From: Geothrix fuzhouensis
Lineage (GTDB): Bacteria; Acidobacteriota; Holophagae; Holophagales; Holophagaceae
Reading direction: 5' to 3'
Assembly (NCBI RefSeq): GCF_024609325.1
Contig: NZ_JANHMQ010000001.1
Coordinates: 62,001-126,000, forward strand
Length of the DNA stretch: 64,000 nt
Shown here piece by piece: positions 8,302 through 16,551 of this stretch (position 1 is the first letter of the stretch; each line of letters starts with the position of its first letter). The translations under genes were made by a program, and so were the position numbers. A model generated the notes under the pieces. The model worked only from the letters and a program-made list of their open reading frames with translations. It did not search any database and was not told the origin of the DNA.

Positions 8302-9018
8302 TCAGCCCAGGTAGGCCGCGATGACGCGCTCGTTCCGTCCCAGTTCTTCGGGGGTGCCTTCGACGGCGATGTGGCCGCGCTCCATGACATAGGCGTAGTC
8401 TGCGACTTCGAGGGCGCTCTTGGCGAACTGCTCCACGAGGAGGAGGGTGATGCCCTCTTCCTTGAGGCGCCGGATGGTGCGGAAGACTTCCTGGACGATG
8501 ACGGGGGCGAGGCCCATGGAGGGCTCGTCCAGCAACATCACCTTGGGGCGAGCCATGAGGGCCCGGCCGATGGCGAGCATCTGCTGCTCGCCGCCGGAGA
8601 GGGTGCCGGCCGACTGGCGGGCACGGTCCTTGAGGCGGGGGAACAGCTCATAGATGCGGTCCAGGTCCGCCTGGGCGCGGGACCGGAAGCCGAAAAACCG
8701 GGGGAGCCTTGCGTAGGCGCCGAGGAGCAGGTTGTCCTCCACGGACAGAGGGCCGAAGACCTTGCGGCCCTCGGGCGAGTGGGCGAGGCCCAGGCGGGCG
8801 ATGCGGGAGGGGTCGAGGCCCTGCACCTCCTTGCCGTCCAGCACGACGCGGCCGCGGGAGGGCCGCAGCAAGCCGGAGATGGCGCGCATGGTGGTGGTCT
8901 TGCCGGCGCCGTTGGCTCCGATGAGCGCCACCACGGCGCCTCGTTTCACGGTCAGAGAGGTGCCGACGAGCACCTCGCTGGCACCGTACCCCGCATGAAG
9001 ATCATCCACCACGAGCAT
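8302..9018 (-). CDS. livF: Branched-chain amino-acid ABC transporter, ATP-binding protein
   Basis: The 238 residues match LivF, one of the two cytoplasmic ATPases that power uptake of leucine, isoleucine and valine. Motifs are Walker A GANGAGKTTT, Q-loop region HSPEGRKVF, signature LSGGEQQMLAIGRALMARP, Walker B VMLLDEPSMGLAP and the switch region LLVEQFA. The start at 9018 has AAGGAG seven bases upstream; the longer frame to 9180 would overlap livG out of frame. It is the last gene of the liv operon. Confidence 0.94.
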   Translation of the reverse strand: MLVVDDLHAGYGASEVLVGTSLTVKRGAVVALIGANGAGKTTTMRAISGLLRPSRGRVVLDGKEVQGLDPSRIARLGLAHSPEGRKVFGPLSVEDNLLLGAYARLPRFFGFRSRAQADLDRIYELFPRLKDRARQSAGTLSGGEQQMLAIGRALMARPKVMLLDEPSMGLAPVIVQEVFRTIRRLKEEGITLLLVEQFAKSALEVADYAYVMERGHIAVEGTPEELGRNERVIAAYLG

Positions 9019-9029
9019 GCCGGTCTCCT

Positions 9030-10985
9030 TCACGCGGGCAGCGGTTCGGCGCCATCGGCAGGCGCGGGCCCGCTGGCCGTTCCAAGGTAGGCCTCGATCA
9101 CCTTGGGATGCCGCTTGACCACGTCGGGCGCGCCTTCGGCGATGACCTTGCCGCCATCCAGCACGGTCACCTGATCGCAAAGTTCGCTCACCACATCCAT
9201 GTGATGCTCGATGAGGATGATGGTGACGCCCCGGGCGTGGACCCGCTTGATGATCTCGATCTGCTGGATGACATCTGGGTGGGCGAGGCCCGCGGCGGGT
9301 TCGTCGAGGATCAGCAGGTCGGGCTTGCGGGCCAGCGCACGGGCGATCTCCAGGAAGCGCTGGGCACCGTAGGTGAGATCCTTCGCCTTGGTCCGGGCCT
9401 GGTCTTTCAGGCCGATGAGGTCCAGCAGGGCGAGGGCGTCGGCCTGCGCGCGCCGCTCCTCAAGCCGGGCGAAGCCCAGGAGCACCAGGGGGAGGGGCAT
9501 CTTGTAGACGCCCTTCAGCGCGACCATCACGTTCTCGATGGCCGTGAGCTCGCTGAAGAGCTGGAGGTTCTGGAAGGTGCGCGCCACGCCAGCCCGCGCC
9601 ACCCGATTGAGGCTCCCCTGGGGCAGTTCGGCACCTCGGAGGGACATGCCTCCCGAGGTCGCTGTGTAAAGACCGGAGATCACGTTCACCACGGTGCTCT
9701 TGCCCGAGCCGTTCGGCCCGATGAGGCCGTGGATCGTCCCGGCGCGCACCTGCATGGACAGCCCATCCACGGCCTTCACACCGCCGAAGTGCCGTCTTAG
9801 ATCGGCCAGGACCAACATGGGGCCATCCCCCTGGGCGCGCGGGGGCAGCACGACATCCAGGTCTGAGGGTTCCGGCAGGGCCGAAGGTGGCATGCGGAAC
9901 AGCTTGGCCAGGAAGATGGCCAAGAATCCCATGACGCCTTCAGGCAGGCCCACCACCACAGAAAACAGCATCAGCGCGAAGATGCCCTTGCGCCAATCCT
10001 CCGTGTTCTCCACGAAGAAACCGCCAATGGCGAGGATGCCCATGGCCACGACGGGGGCGAAGGCCTGGAAGGGGCGCGTGGTTTTCTTCAGCAGGCCCCG
10101 CAGGCCCGACACCAGGGCCACGGCGAATCCGGCCCCGCTGAAGAGGTGGAAGAGAAGGCGATTGGACAGCAGGTTGGGGAGCAGGACCACCACCGTGGCC
10201 CCGACGAAGGCGCCCCACAGGCTCTTGCGCCCGCCCAGCACCACACCAAGCAGGAGGATGATCATCAATTCATAGACAAAGCTCTGCGGCTGGAGGTACT
10301 GGAAGTTGAAGGCATAAAGCCCACCCGCGAGTCCGCCAAGGCCAGAGCCCAGAGAGAAGGCGGCGACCTTGTGGTAGTAGGTGCCCACGCCCATGGCATC
10401 CGTGGCGATGGGGCTGTCCCGCAGGGCCTCGAAGGCCCGGCCCCATTGTGACGAAAGCAGGTTCCGCATCACCATCCAGACCAGGGCCAGCAGGATCATG
10501 CACAGCCAGTAGAAGATCGCCGGTGTGATCGCGTGCCCGAACAGGGGAGGACGCTCGAGGCTGAGACCCTGGGCGCCGCCCGTGAGGCTCTCTAGCTCGT
10601 TGAGGGCCGTGGTGCTGAGGGCCGCGAAGCTGAGGGTGGCCAGGGCAAACTGCGGCCCTTCGAGGCGCAGCGCCGGCAGGGCGAGGAGCGCACCCAGGAG
10701 GAGGCCCACGACCAGCGCCGCGGCCAGCGCCGGGACCATGCCGAGGCCGAACCGGGTGACAGCGAGGCCGGCGGCGTAGGCGCCCAACCCCAGGAAGGCC
10801 ACGTGACCAAGGTTCACCTGGCCCAGGTACCCCACCGTGACGTCCAACCCAATGAGGAGGATGCCGTAGATGGCCAGCAAGGTGAGGAGGCCCAGGGCGT
10901 AGGGGTTCACCACCAGCAGGGGAATGGTGCCGAGCAGGGCGAAAACGATGAGCTCGGCGCCACGGAGGAGGAGGATGCGGCGCAT
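9030..10985 (-). CDS. livM-livG: Fused LivM permease - LivG ATPase
   Basis: This 651-residue protein joins two normally separate liv subunits. Residues 1 to about 370 form the LivM-type permease, with hydrophobic segments and the family stretch GLDVTVGYLGQVNLGHVAF. From about 390 on is a LivG-type ATPase, with GPNGSGKSTVVNVISG, GVARTFQNLQLF, a YGAQRFLEIARALARKP signature in place of LSGGQ, and LLILDEPAAGLAHPD. I place the start at ATG 10985, one base after the livH stop, rather than at the longer frame. Fusion of membrane and ATPase domains would fix their ratio. Confidence 0.92.
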   Translation of the reverse strand: MRRILLLRGAELIVFALLGTIPLLVVNPYALGLLTLLAIYGILLIGLDVTVGYLGQVNLGHVAFLGLGAYAAGLAVTRFGLGMVPALAAALVVGLLLGALLALPALRLEGPQFALATLSFAALSTTALNELESLTGGAQGLSLERPPLFGHAITPAIFYWLCMILLALVWMVMRNLLSSQWGRAFEALRDSPIATDAMGVGTYYHKVAAFSLGSGLGGLAGGLYAFNFQYLQPQSFVYELMIILLLGVVLGGRKSLWGAFVGATVVVLLPNLLSNRLLFHLFSGAGFAVALVSGLRGLLKKTTRPFQAFAPVVAMGILAIGGFFVENTEDWRKGIFALMLFSVVVGLPEGVMGFLAIFLAKLFRMPPSALPEPSDLDVVLPPRAQGDGPMLVLADLRRHFGGVKAVDGLSMQVRAGTIHGLIGPNGSGKSTVVNVISGLYTATSGGMSLRGAELPQGSLNRVARAGVARTFQNLQLFSELTAIENVMVALKGVYKMPLPLVLLGFARLEERRAQADALALLDLIGLKDQARTKAKDLTYGAQRFLEIARALARKPDLLILDEPAAGLAHPDVIQQIEIIKRVHARGVTIILIEHHMDVVSELCDQVTVLDGGKVIAEGAPDVVKRHPKVIEAYLGTASGPAPADGAEPLPA

Positions 10986-10986
10986 G

Positions 10987-11865
10987 TCACACCTTCCGGA
11001 TGGCAGCTTTGCCGAAGACACCGGTGGGGCGTACGGCGAGGGCGAGGATCAGGAGGGTGAGGCCGGGGGCCTCGCGCCAGCCGCTGCCAAGGTAGAAGCT
11101 CGCCAGGCTCTCCAGCGCGCCGAGCGCCATGCCGATGACGACAACCCCGAAACCTGAGTCCAGGCCCGCCACCACGGCCACGGAGAAGGCCTTCAGGATC
11201 AGCGCGGAGGCCATGGTGGGGCCCACGGTGGTGATCGGTGACACGAGGATGCCCGCCAGGGCTGCGACGGCACCCGACAGTCCGTAGGAAAGCATCACCG
11301 TCCGTGTGGCGGAGATGCCCATGAGCTCGGCCGCATCCCGGTCGGCGGAGACGGCCTCGAAGGCCTTGCCCAGGAGGGTGCGGCGCTTGAATAGTTCGAC
11401 GAGGCCCATGATGGCGAGCACGCCCACCGCGACCGACAGCTCAAGGCGGGTGACATCCACGCCGAAGATGTTAATGGGATCAGCGGAGATTGGCGTGGGG
11501 AAGGGGCGGTCATCGCGCCCCCAGATGTTCTCGGCGGCGGAGAAGAAAAAGAGGCCAATGATGATGCTGAGCAGGATCCAGCCTTCACTTTTCTGTTCGA
11601 GCGCGAGCCGCACTCCAGCGCGCTCCACGATCAGACCGAGCAGGGCGCCGAAGAGCAGGCCTCCTGGCACCATAAGCCAGTAGGGCGCCCCCAGGTTGGT
11701 GAGGGTGAGGCTGAAGAAGGCCGACACCATCACCAGCTCACCCTGGCCGAAGTTGATGCTCTTGCTGGTGGCGTAGGTGAGCTGGAAGCCATAGGCGATC
11801 AGGGCGTACACCAGGCCCATGAGGGCGCCGCTGACGGCCATCTGTCCGATGATCAAAGCGTTCAT
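10987..11865 (-). CDS. livH: Branched-chain amino-acid ABC transporter, permease LivH
   Basis: The 292-residue integral membrane protein has the LivH pattern: GLVYALIAYGFQLTYATSKSI near the N-terminus, INFGQGELVM, and the C-terminal AVRPTGVFGK. It forms the inner-membrane channel together with the LivM half of the fusion. The start at 11865 has AGGAAG upstream; the longer frame reads through the livK terminator and was rejected. It begins 74 bases after the livK stop, and that gap holds a terminator-like hairpin. Confidence 0.93.
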   Translation of the reverse strand: MNALIIGQMAVSGALMGLVYALIAYGFQLTYATSKSINFGQGELVMVSAFFSLTLTNLGAPYWLMVPGGLLFGALLGLIVERAGVRLALEQKSEGWILLSIIIGLFFFSAAENIWGRDDRPFPTPISADPINIFGVDVTRLELSVAVGVLAIMGLVELFKRRTLLGKAFEAVSADRDAAELMGISATRTVMLSYGLSGAVAALAGILVSPITTVGPTMASALILKAFSVAVVAGLDSGFGVVVIGMALGALESLASFYLGSGWREAPGLTLLILALAVRPTGVFGKAAIRKV

Positions 11866-11890
11866 ACCGGATCTTCCTGGGGAAGGGCGG

Positions 11891-11916
11891 AAAAACCGGG
11901 GGGCCGAAGCCCCCCG
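11891..11916 (-). terminator. Intra-operon terminator between livK and livH
   Basis: On the minus strand CGGGGGGC-TTCG-GCCCCCCG forms a perfect 8-bp stem with a stable TTCG loop and is followed by GGTTTTT. It lies just after the livK stop and before livH. Partial termination here would give more binding protein than permease, as is usual for binding-protein operons (inference). Confidence 0.75.
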
Positions 11917-11939
11917 TTGCGGTGACGGCGTTGGGAAGG

Positions 11940-13214
11940 TTACTTGGTCTTGCCCTTGGTCTTGGCAGCCGGCTTGGCGGCGGGCTTGGCCGGGGTTCCG
12001 GCGGCCTCTTTGATCAGTCGAGCGCGGTCGGCGGCATTGCCGAAGACCACGCGGCCGTCCTGCACCATGCCCATCACAACCTGCTCGCGGCGGAAGGCCT
12101 CGTGGGTGGTCACGTCCGCGGGATTCCACTTGGAGTAGGGGTGGTTCCAGGTGGCGATGACGCCCTTCACGGGTGCCTTGAGGTCCTCGAGGGCGGCCTT
12201 GATCTTATGGGTGTCCGTGGAGCCGGCCTGCTTCACGGCGGCGGCGAAGATGAGCACGGCATCATAGCCCTGGGCGGCGGCCACGGCCGAAGGGATACGG
12301 TCCACGTGGTAGGTCTTGTGGTAGCCGTCGATGAAGGCCTTCGCCCTGGGGGTGATGGGCTCCTCGATGAAGGTCTGGGGCATGAGGGTGCCATTGCCGT
12401 TCTTGCCGGCGTTGTCGATGTAGTTGGACATGGACAGGGTCCAGCCGCCGATGAGGGGCGCCTTCATGCCGATCTTCGCCATGCCGTTGGAGACGGCGGC
12501 CAGCTCAGGGCCGATGGCCCAGATCAGGACGGCCTGGGCCCCGGCGGCCTTGGACCGCAGGAGCTGGGCGGTCATGTCCTTGTCGCCGATGTTGAACTTC
12601 TCCTGGGCCACGACCTGGAGCTTGTTCCCCTGCAGTTTGATCTGGTTCAGGATGTCGTCCCGGCCGGACACGCCGTAGTTGGTGGAATCGAAGATCACGG
12701 CCACCTTAGTGAACTTGCGGTTGATGGCCTCCTCGACCACCATGGCGGCCTGGATGCCGTCGTGGGCGGCGAAGCGGAAGATGGAGAGGTCCTTCACGCC
12801 GGCCTTGCTCCACTGGGTCATGGAGGCGGAGCCCGCGGCGGGGCAGATGATCTTGGTGATGCCCTTCTCCTGGAGGTGCCGGTCGCCGGCCATGCAGACA
12901 CCGGTGTTCACGGTGCCGATCACGCCGGACAGGTCGTTCATGGCGGCGAGCTCCTGGGCGATGAGGGCACCCCGCTCGTTCTTGGCTTCGTCATCGCGCT
13001 CGATGACCTCAATCTTCATCTTCTTGCCGCCCACCTGAATGCCGCCCGCGGCGTTGATCTCCGCGATGGCCAGCTTGGCGCCGTCCCGCGTGGAGGTGCC
13101 CATGGGGGCGGACCCGCCCGTGAAGGGGCCCGTGATGGCGAGCTTGACCGTATCCCCGGCGTGGAGGCCAAGGGCCGCCGTTAAGAGAGCACCATAGAAG
13201 GTCTGCCTGAGCAT
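11940..13214 (-). CDS. livK: Branched-chain amino-acid binding protein (periplasmic)
   Basis: The 424 residues start with a signal peptide (about 1-20, MLRQTFYGALLTAALGLHAG). The Peripla_BP_6 fold follows, beginning VKLAITGPFTGGSAPMG and including GAKLAIAEINAAGG. It captures the amino acid and delivers it to the LivH/LivM channel. The last 17 residues are an Ala/Pro/Lys tail (PAKPAAKPAAKTKGKTK), unusual for the family. It is the first liv gene, and an operator-like GGTCTGACC lies upstream. Substrate could be another amino acid or an amide; the family does not decide this alone. Confidence 0.92.
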   Translation of the reverse strand: MLRQTFYGALLTAALGLHAGDTVKLAITGPFTGGSAPMGTSTRDGAKLAIAEINAAGGIQVGGKKMKIEVIERDDEAKNERGALIAQELAAMNDLSGVIGTVNTGVCMAGDRHLQEKGITKIICPAAGSASMTQWSKAGVKDLSIFRFAAHDGIQAAMVVEEAINRKFTKVAVIFDSTNYGVSGRDDILNQIKLQGNKLQVVAQEKFNIGDKDMTAQLLRSKAAGAQAVLIWAIGPELAAVSNGMAKIGMKAPLIGGWTLSMSNYIDNAGKNGNGTLMPQTFIEEPITPRAKAFIDGYHKTYHVDRIPSAVAAAQGYDAVLIFAAAVKQAGSTDTHKIKAALEDLKAPVKGVIATWNHPYSKWNPADVTTHEAFRREQVVMGMVQDGRVVFGNAADRARLIKEAAGTPAKPAAKPAAKTKGKTK

Positions 13215-13271
13215 CGTATCCCCCTAAAGAGATGGATCTGGTTGGAGTGGCTAGGTGGGCGCAAGCATATC

Positions 13272-13281
13272 GGTCTGACCA
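13272..13281. promoter_or_regulatory. GGTCTGACCA operator-like site upstream of livK
   Basis: The palindrome GGTC-T-GACC lies 58-66 bases upstream of the livK start. On the minus strand it reads TGGTCAGACC, identical over ten bases to the site before the dcu gene. This suggests one GntR-type regulator for both carriers (inference). Confidence 0.4.
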
Positions 13282-13321
13282 GCCTTTGGGAAGGCCAGCC
13301 GGTTCCTTCCTTGCCAGGCTT

Positions 13322-14350
13322 TCAAGCCAGCTGGGCCTTCACCCAGGCGAGCAAGGGTTCCCCACCAGCGACGCGCTGCTCGGCAACGAACAGGGGCATC
13401 TCCAGTGCGCTGGCATGTTCGCGACTCAGCTTCACCGCGTCCTTCTCCGTGCAGACCAGCCAAGTGGCTTCTTCCGCCTTGGCGCGGCCTTGGAGCCTGA
13501 CCAACTCGGCTGGGGTAGGGCCCCGGTGGTCGGGATAGCTGTGGGAGCCCGTCCAGGCCTGGCCCGCCACCAGCAGGTCAGCGTAGAAAGCCTCCGGGTG
13601 GCCGAGGCCGCACCAGGCGAAAGCCGGTCCATGATCCGGAAGCGGGAGGGGAGAGCGAACTTCCGTACCCCAGCGGCGGAGGGCGCCCAGGACGAAATCC
13701 ACCCAGAACACGGGGCCGCCGCTGCCATGGCGGGCCCACCAGGCTTCCACCGCCGCCCGGTCCTTCACGCGGCTGGCTCGGGTCACAATCAGAGCCTGGG
13801 CCCTCCTGGCGCTCTCCTGGGGTTCCCGCAGGTCCCCCTGCGGCAGCAGGCGGCCGTTGCCCCAAAGCCGCACGCCATCGAGCACCAGCAGGTCCAGATC
13901 CCGGTGCAGGGCGCGGTGCTGGAAGCCGTCATCGAGCAGCAGACACCGCAGGCCCGGCCGCTGCGCTAGGGCCCGGAGGGCAGCGGCGTGCCGCTTCCGG
14001 CCCACGACCACTCGCTCAGGCCCCAGGCGCTGGGCCATGAGTAGGGGCTCGTCCCCGGTCTGGCGGGGATTGGAATCCACGTCCACGCTCATCGGATCAA
14101 TCTCGCGTCGTCCCCCGTAGCCCCGGGACAACACAGCGTTGCTCCAGCCGGCAGCCTCGAGGTTTTCCGCCAGGAACAGGGTGAGCGGGGTCTTGCCCGT
14201 ACCACCCGCGCTCAGGTTCCCAATGGAGATCACCGGCACGGAGACCCGGGCGATCCGCTCAGGATGGGCGTCAAAGCTGCGGTTCCGGGCGCGCACCACC
14301 ATCCCGTACAAGGGGGACAGGGGAGCGGCCAGATAGCGCAGAATGGACAT
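13322..14350 (-). CDS. lpxK: Tetraacyldisaccharide 4'-kinase (lipid A synthesis)
   Basis: The 342-residue protein has the LpxK signature: a P-loop in SIGNLSAGGTGKTP followed by LSRGYGGR. An early hydrophobic N-terminus (LRYLAAPLSPLYGMVV) attaches it to the inner membrane. It phosphorylates the lipid A precursor at the 4' position. GDEPLLMAQR and LLLDDGFQHRALHRDLD are further family blocks. Its presence shows that the cell makes lipopolysaccharide. It is transcribed toward livK, 107 bases upstream of it on the same strand. Confidence 0.93.
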   Translation of the reverse strand: MSILRYLAAPLSPLYGMVVRARNRSFDAHPERIARVSVPVISIGNLSAGGTGKTPLTLFLAENLEAAGWSNAVLSRGYGGRREIDPMSVDVDSNPRQTGDEPLLMAQRLGPERVVVGRKRHAAALRALAQRPGLRCLLLDDGFQHRALHRDLDLLVLDGVRLWGNGRLLPQGDLREPQESARRAQALIVTRASRVKDRAAVEAWWARHGSGGPVFWVDFVLGALRRWGTEVRSPLPLPDHGPAFAWCGLGHPEAFYADLLVAGQAWTGSHSYPDHRGPTPAELVRLQGRAKAEEATWLVCTEKDAVKLSREHASALEMPLFVAEQRVAGGEPLLAWVKAQLA

Positions 14351-14411
14351 GGGTTAGAGTGTCCAACAAAACCCCCACGGGGTCACGCGGACCAAGGTAG
14401 TGGAGGAGTTG

Positions 14412-14948
14412 ATGAGCGAGGGAATCCTGCTGGAGCCGGTGGCGCGCGGCACGCTGCTGTCCGAAGCCGCGAGGGTGGCGCGCCTCCACTCTGCCCTTCC
14501 ACAGATCCACGCGGCCCTGGAAGGCGAAACAGACGAAGTGGCCATCCAGGCAACCTTGGCCTGCCTGCTCTGGGAAACGCTGCCCCAAACCAACTGGTGC
14601 GGCTTCTACCGGCGCGTTGGTGAGGGCATGCTCGCGGTGGGTCCCTATCAAGGCGGCATGGGTTGCCTCCGCATTCCCTTCGAGCGGGGGGTTTGCGGCG
14701 CTTGCGCCCGCACGGAAACCACCCAGCTGGTACCCGATGTCCACGCCTTCCCCGGGCACATCGCCTGCGATGACACCACGCGATCTGAGCTCGTGATTCC
14801 CATCACGGTTAACGGCCGCCTCCGGGCTGTGTTGGATCTGGACTCGCCGCACCTGGGCGGGTTCTCCGCTGCCGAAGCCCGGGCTCTCGAGGCTCTGGTA
14901 GCCCATGCCTTCGCCGAGGCGGTTCACCCTTCGCCTGGCATCGGTTAA
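14412..14948 (+). CDS. Free methionine-(R)-sulfoxide reductase, GAF domain
   Basis: The 178 residues form one GAF domain of the fRMsr (YebR/MsrC) type, which reduces free methionine sulfoxide in the cytoplasm. The three cysteines used by the family are present: MGCLRI, GVCGACAR and GHIACDD. The conserved frames NWCGFYRR, VGPYQGG and SELVIPI also match. The ATG at 14412 has GGAGGAG just upstream; an in-frame GTG at 14400 is less likely. It is divergent from lpxK. Confidence 0.9.
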   Translation: MSEGILLEPVARGTLLSEAARVARLHSALPQIHAALEGETDEVAIQATLACLLWETLPQTNWCGFYRRVGEGMLAVGPYQGGMGCLRIPFERGVCGACARTETTQLVPDVHAFPGHIACDDTTRSELVIPITVNGRLRAVLDLDSPHLGGFSAAEARALEALVAHAFAEAVHPSPGIG

Positions 14949-14972
14949 CCTAGGGCACTCTCCGGGACCTGC

Positions 14973-15695
14973 ATGGCTGAACCCAGCTTCATCGATCAAA
15001 GCAAGCTGCGCTTCCGCGAAGGCGAGATCATCTTCCGCAAAGGGGAGATGGCTCAGCAGATGTACATCATCCTCGCAGGCCGGGTGCGGCTCTACGTCTC
15101 AGAGGAGCCCAAGGGAGAATGGGCGGAGGAACTCTCCAAGGGAGATTTTTTCGGCGAGGGCAGCCTGCTGGAGGCCCTGCCGCGCCAGCACACGGCCTTG
15201 GCCCTGGAGGACTCAGACCTCATCGCCATCAATCGCGGCACCTTCATGCGGATGATCCGGCAGAATCCGGAAGTGTCCGTGAAGATGATGCAGCGCCTGG
15301 CGCAGCGACACCGTGAATTGGGCGAACGGGTGGAAGAGCTGGATGCCAGCCGGCCCGCCAAAGCCATGGGAACGCCGGTCGCGAATCTGGTGTCTGTGCT
15401 CAGCGGCAAGCCGCATCCCATCCTCGCCCACGGCTCCCTCATTGGCCGTTTCGATCCCACCACCGGGGTTCATCCGGACATCGACCTGACCGAGGAGGAC
15501 CACAACCTGAGCGTGTCCCGGCGGCACGCCCGCATCCTGTGCGAGCATGGCCGGTATTTCCTGCTGGAGGAGCCCGGCGTTGCCAACGGCACCTTCGTGC
15601 GGGGCGAGCGCATCCAGCCCGGTGAGCCACGGGAACTGCAGCACGGAGACCGCGTGGGTTTCGGTATGGTGGTGCTGTTCTTCGAAAAGAGCTAA
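14973..15695 (+). CDS. Cyclic nucleotide-binding domain plus FHA domain protein
   Basis: In 240 residues a cNMP-binding domain (about 10-125) is joined to a forkhead-associated domain (about 150-240). The first shows FREGEIIFRKGEMAQQMYII and GDFFGEGSLL. The second shows IGR and NLSVSRRHARI, the loop that binds phospho-threonine, and VANGTFVRGERI. There is no DNA-binding domain, so it is not a CRP-type regulator. It probably docks on a phosphorylated partner under nucleotide control (inference). The phosphate-binding Arg of the cNMP cassette is not obvious (SLLEALPRQHTAL has RQ), so ligand binding is uncertain. Confidence 0.85.
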   Translation: MAEPSFIDQSKLRFREGEIIFRKGEMAQQMYIILAGRVRLYVSEEPKGEWAEELSKGDFFGEGSLLEALPRQHTALALEDSDLIAINRGTFMRMIRQNPEVSVKMMQRLAQRHRELGERVEELDASRPAKAMGTPVANLVSVLSGKPHPILAHGSLIGRFDPTTGVHPDIDLTEEDHNLSVSRRHARILCEHGRYFLLEEPGVANGTFVRGERIQPGEPRELQHGDRVGFGMVVLFFEKS

Positions 15696-15726
15696 CCTTC
15701 CGGCGGATGGAACCCGGGAGGTGGCT

Positions 15727-15954
15727 ATGGAAACAGATCTGCACGTTGAATTGTGGCGCGATGAACACGGCGCCCTCCGTGAGCTGGTGCAGTTCGGCCT
15801 GGATGAGATCGGCGGGTCCTGCGTGATCCGCGAGCGCAACAGCCTGGATGCCCTGGATGGGGATGGGAATGAAGGCGATATGGTCGTCGCCCGGTTCGGT
15901 GATCCCGAAGACGCCCGGGACTTCCTCCGGGATGAAGGGTTCGAGCCCGTATAG
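15727..15954 (+). CDS. Small acidic protein of unknown function
   Basis: I do not recognise this 75-residue protein. It is rich in Asp and Glu, has no signal peptide or membrane segment, and reads as a small alpha/beta fold (LHVELWRDEHGALRELVQFG at the start, ARDFLRDEGFEPV at the end). The start is supported by GGGAGG just upstream of the ATG. It lies 31 bases after the cNMP-FHA gene and may be co-transcribed with it. Confidence 0.6.
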   Translation: METDLHVELWRDEHGALRELVQFGLDEIGGSCVIRERNSLDALDGDGNEGDMVVARFGDPEDARDFLRDEGFEPV

Positions 15955-16038
15955 CATCTGCGCGTTCCAGGACATCACTCGGCGTCGCCGGGCGAGGTTC
16001 TGGAGCGATGAACAGCATTCTGAGAAAGGAATCCAACG

Positions 16039-16488
16039 ATGAATTCCCTGTTCAACCCGGCCGACCGGGAGACCTTGGCCCGGCGGTTCGCGGAACTGGA
16101 GTCGGGTGCCCAGCGCCAGTGGGGGAAGATGAATCCCGCCCAGATGATGAAGCACTGCTCCCTCGCCCTGGGCGATCCCCTGGGTGACCGCCAGGTGAAG
16201 CAGCTCTTCCTCGGCAAGCTGATCACGCCCTTCATCCGGGGCCAGGTCTTCGGGGAAAGGCCCTTCCGCCGCAACTCCCCCACCGATCCCATCTACGTGG
16301 TGGCCGACCCTCAGGACTTCGAGACCGAGCGCACCCGGCTCGCCACGCTCATCGACCGCGTCGTCCAGCGCGGCACCGCGAAGACTGAAGGCAGAATCCA
16401 TCCCTTCTTCGGGCGGCTCAGCGGCGACCAGTGGGGACGCCTGATTTACAAGCACTTCGACCATCACCTGAGGCAGTTCGGGGTCTAA
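16039..16488 (+). CDS. DUF1569 (DinB-like) family protein
   Basis: The 149 residues match DUF1569, a branch of the DinB/YfiT four-helix superfamily whose members often hold a metal with three His. Diagnostic stretches are KMNPAQMMKHCSLALGD, HPFFGRLSGDQWGRLIYKH and FDHHLRQFG at the C-terminus. The reaction is unknown. AAAGGA lies upstream of the ATG. It ends before a strong bidirectional terminator shared with etfA. Confidence 0.82.
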   Translation: MNSLFNPADRETLARRFAELESGAQRQWGKMNPAQMMKHCSLALGDPLGDRQVKQLFLGKLITPFIRGQVFGERPFRRNSPTDPIYVVADPQDFETERTRLATLIDRVVQRGTAKTEGRIHPFFGRLSGDQWGRLIYKHFDHHLRQFGV

Positions 16489-16504
16489 GATTTTTCTTAT
16501 CTGT

Positions 16505-16534
16505 AAAAAGGCCCGGCAGTTGCCGGGCCTTTTT
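16505..16534. terminator. Bidirectional terminator between DUF1569 gene and etfA
   Basis: AAAAAGGCCCGGCA and TGCCGGGCCTTTTT pair perfectly around a 2-base centre (effectively a 4-base loop). It ends with T5 on the + strand and, by symmetry, T5 on the minus strand, and it lies between two convergent genes. Confidence 0.92.
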
Positions 16535-16551
16535 GCAGCAGGGAACGGCTG

